NCBI RefSeq assembly: GCF_027744825.2
Contig: NC_071347.1
Coordinates: 15,852,501 to 15,916,500, forward strand
DNA: 64,000 nucleotides
Source of the DNA: Synchiropus splendidus
Lineage: Eukaryota; Chordata; Actinopteri; Syngnathiformes; Callionymidae
Direction: 5' to 3'
The notes under the pieces are model-generated. The model ran no database searches, had not been told where the DNA came from, and saw nothing but the letters and a program-made list of their open reading frames with translations. A program made the position numbers and the translations under genes. Below, piece after piece: positions 52,066 to 64,000 of this stretch; position 1 is the first letter of the stretch, and the number at the start of each line of letters is the position of its first letter.

Positions 52066-52214
52066 TGAGGAAGCTTCATGAAGCACTGCGCTCTTTTTCT
52101 GAGCTATATTCTATATTCACATTAATAATATGAGGTTTCTTTAAAACATCCTTGAGTGCCCCCTAGTGAAAAAAAAAAACTACTGAAAAATAAAAATTGT
52201 TTCATGAAGCTTCA
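52066..52214. mobile_element. hAT-like MITE remnant, copy M
   Basis: CTGAGGAAGCTTCATGAAGC at the left and ATTGTTTCATGAAGCTTCAA at the right are the eroded arms. The right box reads TTCACTAGGGGGCACTCAAG on the minus strand (about 52152-52171), the only box here with the full GGGGGC core typical of CTCF sites. Confidence 0.6.
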
Positions 52215-55200
52215 ACAAACATTTCACGAGGGTCAAGTAAATTCAAGGGTCGGCACGCTTCCACATTTGTGGCTTCATTTTCATGGTTCTATTAAAAACA
52301 TTCAGACTGGCAGGATGAAATCCCTGAATTTAGACACTGCATTTAAAACTACACATTGTATCAGTCACAGAATACAAAAAAAAAAAAGAAAAAACCTAAA
52401 GTGACCTCAAAAGAAATCAAACCAAAAAGGGAACATGCCAAACCGGGCTGAAATTCATTTACGGCTTTTGGTTTCTTCTGCTTAAGAATCAGCCCCATGC
52501 GTTTGGGTGGAGTCCATGTTTGCTTTCTGGAATTGTCTTCTTATCCCTCCGCCATTGTGGTGGAAATATGCACATATAAAATCAGCTCCAAAGCCCCAGC
52601 AGCACAAAAGTTGGGTCCTTGTTGTGAGCTTCTTTTTTTTCCCCCCTAAATATTAAACTCCGACATGACCCCAGAATAATAATGCAATGAATACCACAGC
52701 CAACCACAGTGTCGAAATGATGTTTACACTTGATTTGTCAACAGGTTGGATAGTTTATTGCTCAGCTATACACATATTTGATCAGCGGATGAAAATGAGA
52801 AGATGCAGAACGACGTTTCTCGATAGCAACAAAGTAAACAAATGCGTCTTTGTGAAAGCACGGGAAAATGATGGCTGTCTCATTGTGTCTGGAATAATGT
52901 GCTTATGGGGGTTCGGATAGTAAAATAAACAGCCGAGGTTAGGATTAAATCGAGTGCGTGGGGGTTAGAACTCGGTGCACAAAGGCAGAAAATGCTATTT
53001 CAGACATTTCCGACGCATTCCTCCGTTTTAAAAACAAGTGGATACATGGTTGGAGAAGATAAATGTGTGTTTCTGTTGTGATCTGATGTAAAGGAAATGC
53101 TCGATTTATGTGTTTGTGGTAGCACTTTGGAGATTTAAAGCGTGACCGCAACGGTGTTTGCATCTGAAACAGAATCGCGGTAGCTTCTTTGAGTAGACCA
53201 TCAGGCGTTCAAATATCAGGACCTGACTGGCACTGGGCCTACGTGGTTGACAGAGTGACTTGTCATGAGGTGAGTGTATGTTCAGCATCACAATGAGGCC
53301 CGATCTGTCATGGGTCACGTCGATTCTGCTGAGTTCATAAAGACGAGGAAAGGTGAACCTCTTTGAGGTATTTGGGTTTGTGCCATGAGCACCTTTCTCC
53401 AACTAACCTTGGCCAAGACCTTCTCATTATGGAGAATAAGGATGCTGGAGAATCATGTTGAAAATTAAATATGCTCATCAAAGGCGACGGAGAAGTGGAT
53501 TACGTGATCATTAGCCTGTTATTATTAGCGGCTGATTGGATTGTCCTTCACAGGCTATTGATCTCGGGCCGAGGCTGATTAAGAAGTGGACTGAGCGGAA
53601 TGTTGAAGATTTCATTAGAAATGAACCTTCCGTTCTTGATCAGATTTTAGAAGAAATGTTTCGCTCACGTTGGTGAAATAAGGCGTGCATGCTCATTTGG
53701 ATGTTTTCTGCGGTTTCGCTGAAGTGAAAATATTCGTGTTCATATTCTAGCCTTTTTTTAAGGGGGTTGTTTGGGAGGTGGAGAACATCCAAGCTATGTC
53801 AGGATAGAGTGAGACAACCCTGGATACAAAATTAATAAACCTTGTTTTTGGATGGTGGGAGGAAACCAGAGTGCCTGGGGTTATTTATTATCATTTATTA
53901 AATCATTTTCATGGCTGGAGCCATCCCAGCTACTAGGGGCGAGGGATAGGGTGTAGGCCAATGCGCACAGTTGTGTGTATATTTTCTGAGCTGTTTCTTG
54001 GCTTCTGTCGCACAGGAATCCTCTCAATGATGCAGAACAGAAGCCAATGGAACGTGGCATTAAAACCTATAGTAAAGTTACAAAGCCCGTCTTTTGCGTT
54101 TACAAAAACGTGTCAGCTTCCAACCAACAGTTTGGTTTAGTTTACTTTCAAACTGCATGAATTATCCAACTAAAACAACAAATAACATCCCTGAGGAAGT
54201 TAACATTGCTAAATGTGAGGAACAGTGTATCAAATAATAGGCAACACTCGGGCTCTTGAACAACTCATGCTCACGCTCCTATAGACAACCAAAAATATTG
54301 GGATTGTTCAAGAAAACTTGCAAAACAATCTCTGTGTACTCCAATGTTCTGGCACACTCTTGGCATAACAGGTGCACATGCAATATGCTCCTGTTATACG
54401 GAGAGCACTAGTGCCTCCTCCCTCACTATTTTGTTGTGTGTGTCACAGCGCTCTTGTAAAGTGGCGGTGAGATTCCTACAGTGTGGGAGTAGTTCAAATG
54501 GGGAACCTGCATTGTGTTTTGGAGCTACGCAAATCTGGAAGTGAAGTGTACGATCCACTTTTTGAATCTTTCACTAGGTACAGCTGGTTGCAAAGCTTCA
54601 AGTATCATCACCTACATTATTGGCACATGTCCCGTTGCACTCTTAAAAGTAAATAAATAAATAAAAACAGGCTGCCGAGGCGTCACTTCAGATCTTCCAG
54701 CTGTTGATTTGTCGTGGCTGCCATGCCCCTTGGGGTCCGCCGTCTGCTTCCACTTTACACACCACGTGGGATCACACGGCGTACATGTATTGGTCTGTGT
54801 GCCGACTGGAATCAAGGTCCGGATCAAGTATATGTGTAGCGTCCTACCCTTAGTTCTGTATTTGAGCTGTCTTTGCTTGTACATGCGCGAACAAAATGAC
54901 CCAAAATGTGGGAAAGTAGATTACATTTGCAGGCTGGAAATGAAAATGCATTTATTTGGCAGTGTCTGGTTTGATAGTGTTTTGTACATATACATGGTGG
55001 ACCGGAAATGACAACCTGGTCCTTGAGTTTGACAAAGTGAATTTAGGGCTGCCAATAGATGACACTTCTTCTTCCAGTTAAGCGCAGTGTAGCTGAGTTA
55101 ACACACGATTAATGGCAAATTAATAAAAAAAAATTGTATCTGTTCTAAATGTAACTGTTTGTGAGCCTATTCAGAGGTTATTCTAAAGAAAGTTCTTTTA

Positions 55201-57159
55201 CTGTATGTCACGTTGTTGGAGTAAACAAATGTTTGCATGAGGAAAGGATTGTCCACTCTAGCATTGATAAAAAAAATAAAAATAAAAATAAAAAAATAAA
55301 TAAATTGTTACATTTCGAACGGATACCAAACGTGTGATTAATTTAATCCTGAGTTAACTCAGCTTCAGAGCGATTAATTGAGATTAAAATGCAAATTTAT
55401 TCACAGCTCTAAACACAATTGAGAAGTTAAAATCGTAAAAATAACAAATTCTGAGTGGAGGCAACACCTAAGCTGTGTGATGTATGTATGTGCTGTATGA
55501 TCCGGTTAAAAGATCAGAACACAATGTTCTACTTTTTGAGAATAAATAGAATGTTATCCTTTGAAAGTGCTGGTCCATGTGGCTCTGGAGATAAAGGTGA
55601 CATCCCTCTATGACTTTGGGGTGAAGGTGTTTATATACAAACTGCCGGCATGACTCACATTTCCTGCCCTCCCGAGCACAGTCTGTTCAGGTCACACAAG
55701 CGGAGAAAACCCCTCGAACCGAACAATGACGACCTGTGTGAAGCTTAAACCTAGACACACACACAAATACCCCCTTGGATTACAGCCCTGTTGGTTCATG
55801 ATTCTTTAACAAACACGTTTCTTTAAACATTTCAAAGCTTAAACATCGACACCTCATGTCATATTTACCTGTCACAGACATAGATCTGGGACTCAGACTA
55901 AATGCTGAAACATCTTTTTTTTTCTGGTTCTGTAGTTTTGAGGTTATGAGACTTAAGTATTTTACTGTCAAATATTTTAACAGCCGGTAATTGTTGCACT
56001 ATTTATTGTTATATTTTGTCCTTGATTCATCTCCTTCATCTGCTGTCTCTTAAAAACATCCAAGCCAAGAAATACGCAAGCTAACTGCCAAATCTCATAT
56101 AAAAAAAATACACAATAACAAAGTCATTTGTGAACAGCAATGCAGCACAGCAATTCCAGGAAGTGTTTGCTTTGTTCGCACAAGACTCCGAATTTTATCA
56201 ACCCATTTTTTTTTCCAGAGAAGATGGTTTATAGCAATGTTCCTGCCAAGGTGAAGGACGTGGACAAAGAATATGACAGCAGGGAGGATGCAGGCATTGA
56301 AGAGAGTGGCAAAACAAATCCTGCTCATCACATTGTTGGTCTCCCATCACTCAAAACGCTCGATCGCCTTCGGGGGGTCTGTTATCATTTCATTTCACGA
56401 AGAAGAAGAAGAAGAAGGGTAAGCAGCGGTTGGAGGAAAACAGCAGCCGATATAATTAAACGTGTCTTATCGTCACTGATGTCTCCAAGCCACATGAGAA
56501 TGGCAGCCACGAAAGTCAGCACTGAGTTCACTTTTTCAGTCTTTGTGTATGTACATCTCTTTAGAATAGAATATATATGGCCATTGTTCATTATATGAAA
56601 TTAAATTAAAAATCAATCACAGTGTGAAATCACTCAAAGAGCCGCAGAATAAACACATGTTTACACTCCATTAGCGTGCCTCATTCAGGGTTCTCACCGC
56701 CATTGGGTGAAAGCTTATCTTCATTTGTCCTTGCTTTTATGCTTCTATAGCGGCAGCATCTCAACAGACTGTGGCTGGGGTGGGAGGAGTCTCTGCTAAT
56801 GTTCTGAGCCCTTTTGAGGCACCAGGAGTTGTGTGGTTCCTCCAATGTGGGAAGAGTGAACCTGAGGCTTTTTTTGGGCTACACTGATGCACCTTTGGAG
56901 GGCGCTCTTTTGGGCTGATGCGTTGCTGTTGAACCAAATACAAGGAAAATAGCAGCGGTAAAAGGACATATGCCTATATTATACTACTGAGGAAGTAGAG
57001 GTTTTCATCAGCAAAGCTGTGTTCATGCTCTAGATAAGGCCCTCCTCCAAATGGACCCCCAGGACGCAGAAAATCGCCACCCATTCTACATCGTCCCCAT
57101 TTTTGGAAAGAGGCAGCTCCTCTGTACTAGGTGTATTCCGAGTTCCTACGGTAAGATTA
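52215..57159. other. Unassigned DNA; minor repeat fragments only
   Basis: No exon recognised over about 5 kb. 53850-53965 has GGTGGGAGGAAACCAGAGTG and GGAGCCATCCCAGCTACTAG, pieces of widespread fish repeats. 53460-53740 is ATTA-rich (GTGATCATTAGCCTGTTATT) and could be a conserved non-coding element. An A/TAAA-rich tract lies at 55268-55306 and (AGA)n at 56400-56418. The frame at 56140-56598 passes through (AGA)n and yields a run of Arg; I see no domain. Confidence 0.5.
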
Positions 57160-57161
57160 TA

Positions 57162-57811
57162 CAGTAGTGCCTCGGTTTTCGAACGTCTCGGAATTTTTTT
57201 TTTGCTTCGGATTTCGAACGCAAATCCAGAACCCGAATGCCCCGAAAAGCTGACCCACGACACGCTTTGTTATTGTGTATAACGCAGCCTCTGTATGCAG
57301 ACGTGTCCCGTTAGCTCCATTTACTGACATTTACTTTTCTTCATATTGAGGTGTAAAACCTTTCCTGTCTCCGCACTGGACCGTGGTAGAGTGTCACAGG
57401 GGAGGTGCTCGCTCTCCCCACTCCAGGGTTTGATGTCTTGTTGTGGGCTGGAGCTGGGACAGGGATGAGGCGAGTCTGGGACAGAGCGTGACTTGGTTTA
57501 TGACTTTGTCACAGCCAAACTGCACAGAAGCGCACATTCAGAGCTGGACACGCACCGGGCACCTCTTCACTTCTGGAGAGACCTCACTCACTCGGCAACC
57601 CCTCCCACATGCAGCGGCCACACACATAGAGGAACAGTGCACCTGCAGCAGACACTCTACATTCACTACTACAAAAGACTATTTTAAGGCTTGGAACGCA
57701 TTATTTCTTTTTCCATTCATTGTTATGGGAAAAATCGATTCTGATTTCGAACAATTCGCTTCTCGAACGGCCATCTGGAACGGATTGTAGTTGAGAACCG
57801 GGGCACCACTG
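57162..57811 (-). mobile_element. Tc1/mariner-pogo-like non-autonomous element, copy 4
   Basis: Reverse orientation relative to copies 1-3. Left end CAGTAGTGCCTCGGTTTTCG, right end AACCGGGGCACCACTG, both flanked by TA (57160-57161 and 57812-57813), in ordinary sequence. Length 650 bp. The subterminal TCGGATTTCGAACG near 57205 repeats the TIR motif. The interior matches the other copies closely and again leaves the MGWSWDR frame open (57443-57790). Confidence 0.9.
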
Positions 57812-57813
57812 TA

Positions 57814-60800
57814 TGACCAAAATGGCTAGAAAAACCAAACAAACTTTCTAACATAACAACATGCCATAATATGGCAGAACAAGTAGGTTAGCTGCTCCCT
57901 CCCTTGTCCCCAAAGGAGCCTCTCCAACATGGTGTCATCAGCGAACTTGACAATATAGTTACACTGGTGGTAACTTCAGTCAAATGTAAACTAAGAACCC
58001 TATGGTGGAGCCACGTAGATGCTAACACGGTTAGCATGTCTCTGATGATGCATGCTCTCAATCTATGAAATAATTTTCGCTCCAACATTTTTTAGCACCT
58101 TGTTATTGCACATAAATGGCTTTGTGTCTTTACAATGTAAACAGTGTTCTGTCTAAATATGCAACTCCCACCGACACCACCCTGACAAAAAAAAGAAAAA
58201 TCCTAAATGTATATTATTGATCCTTCGATTTTAGGCAATGAAATTAAAATTGGAATCATCACCACTGTCAAATTGTACTGGGGCAGAATCACTCTAGAAA
58301 TCCAATTGACACCGATGTAGTGGAATAAAATTGCATCGTGAAAAAAACGTCCCAGTGGACATGTACATTTTTAATGAAATTCACCTGTCAAAACAAGTGA
58401 AATTGCCAACTTCATTAATAATATTCTGGGGAACATAACTTGAGTATTGAGACACAGTATGATGCTGTCTGAGGAAAGGGGATTGGTCTTTCACCACCTA
58501 ACCCAGTGCAAAGGTGCCCTGACAGGCAGAAAGCTGAAGCAGACAGCAGAAGAGATGGAGATCAGTCCGACCAATATGAAAAGGTGAATTCCCTCTGATG
58601 GTTGAGTTCAAATCTCAGTCGATTCAGGCGACAGAAGGACACATTGTGAGATAGCTGTGCGAGTGACTGCTTGGTGCGGCATTCTCACTCAAAAGGGCGA
58701 CACATGAGTCTGTTTTGGTGAATAAAGAGCAAAGCCAAAAGGCAAGACTCTGGATTTACCTGCTCCTCTGTGTTGCTTGTGCAGTGACTGAAAGAGTACA
58801 ACCACATCTCACACAAACTGACAGAAACTAGTTGAGGTAAGTCGTGGCTAGGTAGTTGGGATGCATCCGGGTGTCACAGTATGTATTGTTCATGGTGGAC
58901 ACTCACTGTTTCATGGCTCCCTCTCTGATCCTATAAACATGCCAAGGGAATGTTTGGTCACAGTCTAATCCATAACTGTTGAGCGCAGCATTCAAGCTTC
59001 ATTTATTGAACAGATAAATGGATCTTCAATAGAGCAATGAGAAAAAGTGGTCCTTTGAAATTTGAAATGCATTCTGTGCCTTTGATTCATGATGAAAAGT
59101 TTTACTTCTTAACATTACTTTTTTTTTTTCCCATTTGAACTTTGAAATTGTAATGTTATCTTATGACACGTGGCCCACATTCCTCACACAATTGGACTTC
59201 ACTTTGAAAAAAAATGAAAAATCGGTCGGCGTGTTGCGTCACGCTGTTCGTCTTCAATTGAATTAAGCTTCGGTGTTTTGACGCATTCCGCAACAAGTGT
59301 GTGTGAACAATCACCGAACAAGTGTAAGACTGTATCCACGACACTGGTATCCATTAGCGGTGTATGGGGACAAAAAAATTCCAGTACATTAAAGATATCA
59401 TCATCACACATTTTACACTCACTCAAAGCTGCATTCAAGTGAAAAGAGAACAATCAAGCAGAAACAAAAGCTCGCATGTAAACATTCAAATTGTTCAAAT
59501 TCGTATTAATGGAAAAAAAAAAATGTCCAGTTTAACTTCATGCTTCTCAAAGTATTTGGTTTATTGGTTGCTCTTTTGGGTGTTAAACCTATTTTTTACA
59601 AAATAACAATGAGTCCGACTTGATGCCAAACGCCGTACACAGTAACATGATTCCAGAGGTTTGGAAGTCAGTGTAACCGAGGGAGCAACAACCCTGAAAA
59701 TTCCCCTGAAGCAAATCCAGGCTGACTGCTTTGACAAGGTGATGTCACAAACGCACTCACCGCTGCTGCTGTTCCACTCAGCTTTCAGTTTCACTGGAGG
59801 AAATACTGCCAGCTTAACAGCTTGGTTAGTCAAGTAGCACATCAGAGACACGAGACAAGAGCCAGTTTTCAAGCTCAATGCTGCCGTGCTTTGTTGTCTT
59901 TTGTTGGGGATACAGAATAAAAGACAAAAGATAATGGGTATTGACGTCCTTGGTGTATTTTCCTCACATTTTCACTGCCAGAAAAGGAACAAATGCCGCT
60001 AGACTCTAAAGCCCTACTGAGGGGAAGCTGAAAAAAAAAAAAAAAAAGTTCTCATAAGAGAAGATGGAAAGGGAAATAGTCTTAAATGTTCCTTCAGAGG
60101 AGCGGAATGCAAGGCTGACCTGCTCTTCAGCGCTCGGCTTTCATTCACAGACGGGAGGTCGCAGGACAGAGAGGCTTCGTCTGCGGAAGAATTCGCTACG
60201 CAAAAGCTATTACCTTGAATAGGAAATTGACTTCTCACAATTGGTGGAAATGAAAAGACCTTGGGGGGGTTGTGTTGGCTACAAAAACAAGACCACATTT
60301 GTCCTGCCCAAAGGTTAATTCTTAACATTTTTTTTTTTTTCTGTGCCCAAGCATCAAAAAGTGAGCGATGCCAATCTGGGTGGAAACACAATGTGTTCCC
60401 TATGATGTTAGCGACTGGGGAAATTGGAATCTTTATCTCTCTCCTTCTCTTCCTCACTTCAGGTCTCAGTTCCTGTGTCTCTCAGTGACTGCCAGTTCCC
60501 CAGAATCCCACACATGTCTGGATTGTTAATTGGAGAAAGCAAGGGCACACACACATGAAAAAAAAAGAAAAAACGAAAAAGACTTCAACATCGTAGGCCG
60601 AAGCCGTTTATATTCCATCAGATATCATCAGCTTATGATGAGAGAGAGCAGTGCTGCCAGTGGATTTTTTGGGAGGCTGTTTTAAGCATCTGAAATGATG
60701 CCATTTCCTGTTCAGCCCTGAGTGTCTTAAGAAGCTGTTGGAAAACACTATTGAAGTGAGTCTGAAAATGTAATGCTGTGACAAGTATGAGTATGGCCCT

Positions 60801-61898
60801 GAATAATTTTCACACAGGTTGCCTCAAATAACTGCGGGATTTTAAGTGCTTTTTGGTATCAGTGGCTATTTATTCACTTTAAATAATCATGTCCCAGTTC
60901 TGGCTGCGGTAATGTAAGTTAAGGTAAAGGTGGAGGACTTGCTGAGGCGAGCCTCAGATGGGAAATGTCAAAGAAGACGGAATAAACACGTCCCAGTTCC
61001 GGTGCGAAGGAAATGTGTTCTCACATTACTGCATGGCATTTAGCAGCCTGTTGGTTATGAGAACAGTCGGTTTGCTGTTTTGACACAGCAATGGCATTTC
61101 TGTCTGCCCCCCGAGGAATTTTTTGGGACCAAAAAAATCTTGTTGTTCTGAGTTTAGCACAAAACGATGGTCATCATGGGAGAGTTTTTATCAACAGGGA
61201 GAGTGAGAAATCGAAATCGGCCGCAGCCATGTTAATCGCCAACGTGCTCCTTAAAAGCAACCATTAAAAGAGTGCGCAATCTGTTTCTTCTCCAAAGAGG
61301 TTGCTCCAAGCGGCAACAAGGATTCATCAGGTTTTAATATCTGGAACTGTCTAGACTGCTCGATTAAAAGAGGAGTAAAAACACAGTACTTGCAAAAGTC
61401 GGCTTGATATTTGCAATAAATCTTATGTTCTTTAATAAATCACAACTTCAATTTATTGAGGCTATTATCTGAAACTCGTGCATCTGCACTCAGAATCGCT
61501 TGAAAATGCTTGGATTGCATGAAAATAGATTCACCTGCTGATAATATTGACAATAGTGGCGCATGTCAGATATGTGTTTTAGGCTTCAATTTCATTGCAC
61601 ACAGCTGTCCACCGACAGGAGGAAGTCACTCGTTTGAATTGTCAACTCCATGATGGATCAATTACAGTATAACTTGCTTTGGAAAAAATCATCTGCTCAA
61701 TGATATGTAATGTAAAATGATTTCAAACCACATTCTCTGCTATGGCCAATGTTGACTACACTATTACATTTCACAGTAATGTGACTACTACGACTATTTT
61801 AGTGTTTCATGTTTACCTCCAGTCTTAAATAACCAACCCAACCATCAATACAGGTACAATCACAATGTTAACTTCCTCCATGGGAATGTGTTTTTACT
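57814..61898. other. Unassigned non-coding DNA
   Basis: No gene or repeat family recognised over 4 kb. The 147-aa minus frame at 60014-60457 crosses a poly-A/T tract and has no domain. A/T runs near 59120, 60030 and 60330. Confidence 0.6.
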
Positions 61899-62072
61899 GG
61901 TGATGGATGGATGAGGTATCATGAAACAGTATTGCAGGGTTGATGAAACAGTGTCATAATTTTCAGAAGCTGGTTTAGAAATGCTTCAGGTCTAAACATT
62001 TAACTGGAGACAGTGCCATCTAGTGGCCTCGGAAAACCAGGAAACTGTTTCATGAAACCCCCGTCCATCACT
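61899..62072 (+). mobile_element. hAT-like foldback MITE, copy N (left box deleted)
   Basis: Starts GGTGATGGATGGATGAGGTA, ends CTGTTTCATGAAACCC then CCGTCCATCACT. The left CTCF-like box is deleted (CAGAAGCTGGTTTAGAAATG), leaving only the right box, which reads GAGGCCACTAGATGGCACTG on the minus strand (about 62011-62030). Confidence 0.85.
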
Positions 62073-62111
62073 GGTACATGATTTTAAAGTCAGCATGTAT
62101 GGAAATAAAGT

Positions 62112-62180
62112 GGGTGAGAGGTTGCTAGTATGAGCCCGGTGCTTCTGCCCATGAGTTCCTGAGCAAGACACCCCATAATA
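62112..62180. repeat. Possible SINE fragment
   Basis: GAGCCCGGTGCTTCTGCCCA then CTGAGCAAGACACCCC resembles the tRNA-like/core part of common fish SINEs. No ends visible; a weak call. Confidence 0.25.
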
Positions 62181-62227
62181 CTTCAGATGGTGTTTGTGTT
62201 AAATTACACTGCCGTCAGTGTGTTACT

Positions 62228-62453
62228 AGTGATGGGTAATTGACGTTTCCTAAAACAGTGTCCTAATGGCCAGTGGCCACCAGATGGCACTGTCTGCTGC
62301 AAAACGTTTGGACTTGAACAACTTGACTTGAACAACATGTTAAATGAAACATCGTTTCTAAAGTAAGAGCGCCATCGAGTGGCCTCTGGAAATTGGGGCA
62401 CTGTTTCATCAACCCTGCAATACTGTTTCATGATACCTCAGCTACCCATCACT
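62228..62453 (-). mobile_element. hAT-like foldback MITE, copy O, with perfect 8-bp TSD
   Basis: 226 bp, reverse orientation: AGTGATGGGTAATTGACG at the left, GCTACCCATCACT at the right. GTGTTACT flanks it exactly on both sides (62220-62227 and 62454-62461). An 8-bp target duplication is the hAT signature. Both internal boxes are kept: left GTGGCCACCAGATGGCACTG (62274-62293 approx.), right GAGGCCACTCGATGGCGCTC on the minus strand (about 62367-62386), facing each other. This copy defines the true ends of the family. Confidence 0.93.
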
Positions 62454-63007
62454 GTGTTACTGACCTTGCAGTTGTGGGGTCTGGAGTGTATCCCAGCTAC
62501 TTGGGGTGAGCGGCTCCACTTACAAATAGCAGTTTTTTTTTGGTTTTTTTTTTTAACTGCTGCAGTGGTGAGAGGGTCGAAACCTGTCAGTGAGTCCATA
62601 AAACACCGGGAGTCATCGAGAGAACTGGTGTAGATGCAGAAAAGATGAGGAGCGAACGAGTTAAAGTAATAGTTTGACATTTTGGGAAATAGCCTCTGGC
62701 TACTTTCTCTCTTTTTTATTCCTCACAGGAAATTAGATAGAATGATCAATAAGAGCTTAATGTCTGTGTATAATATATGATGCCGAAGTAGGTCTGGGGA
62801 GTTCGTTAAAAATACCTCCAGGATAAAAAAAGTCTGCCTGAGTTCCAACTACTTAATTGATTGTCTTCCATTTGCTTCATTATTAACAGTCACTTTGCCC
62901 AATATTTATATTTAAAGTCCTATTTCACTCATGCGAATTTGCATTCAGTTGTCAAAAACTTTTACATCTACTTTTGATATATGTCTGGGGCACGTTTGAA
63001 CCATCAT
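62454..63007. other. Unassigned non-coding DNA
   Basis: GGAGTGTATCCCAGCTACTT at about 62481-62500 is a short piece of a common fish repeat. Otherwise nothing recognised. Confidence 0.5.

Positions 63008-64000
<993 letters not shown>

Noticed and set aside
56140..56598. 152-aa frame with an Arg-rich stretch and upstream pyrimidine tract plus AG
   Set aside because: The Arg run comes from (AGA)n and no domain is recognisable. The acceptor-like TTTTTTTTCCAG at 56207-56218 alone is not enough to call an exon.
60014..60457. 147-aa minus-strand frame
   Set aside because: Crosses homopolymer tracts, no domain and no supporting splice context.

Overview
This window looks like intergenic or deep intronic DNA of a ray-finned fish. 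The evidence is the repeat content: 5'-truncated APE-type LINEs of fish type, a Ty3/gypsy-like solo LTR, hAT-type and Tc1/mariner-pogo-type non-autonomous DNA transposons, and many long (TA)n arrays, all in AT-rich DNA. Species cannot be read from the sequence. I found no host protein-coding exon that I can defend, no rRNA or tRNA gene, no CRISPR array and no bacterial-style operon. Nearly all open frames here are chance frames, frames through (TA)n arrays, or remnants of transposon proteins.

Layout. 0-11 kb: unremarkable AT-rich DNA with hAT-like foldback MITEs (about 2.45-3.0, 6.4, 8.1 and 10.7 kb) and a Tc1/mariner-like element abutting a pure (TA)56 array (4.44-5.23 kb). 11-20 kb: a foldback element, a 108-bp repeat pair, two more MITEs, a perfect 18-bp hairpin (15.81 kb), and a 5'-truncated LINE with a target-site duplication (18.49-19.29 kb) beside an older LINE remnant. 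20-32 kb: large ATT and TA microsatellites, a block of about 500 bp present at both 22.7 and 25.4 kb, a short TA-flanked MITE, a CpG-dense patch (24.28-24.46 kb) and a perfect 19-bp hairpin (26.33 kb). 32.7-37.9 kb: the densest MITE cluster, including a tandem duplication of a MITE-bearing unit (309 and 324 bp periods), then a LINE / (TA)28 / MITE composite. 40-46.5 kb: two more copies of the Tc1/mariner-like element, a decayed LINE and a solo LTR with perfect 5-bp target duplications. 46.5-64 kb: mostly featureless, with a fourth copy of that element (57.2 kb), two MITEs near 62 kb (one with a perfect 8-bp target duplication) and a long TA array at 63.0 kb.

The most interesting signal is the MITE family. 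In the better preserved copies both arms of the foldback carry a sequence of the form GGCCACYAGATGGCRCT, close to the CTCF core motif, in convergent orientation. Around fifteen full or partial copies lie in 64 kb. If CTCF binds them, this transposon has seeded paired insulator-like sites through the region. This is a sequence-based hypothesis; binding was not tested.

The second notable item is the Tc1/mariner-like element of about 650-710 bp. Its four copies are nearly identical in the interior, carry a relatively GC-rich internal segment of unknown origin, and two of them abut long TA arrays.
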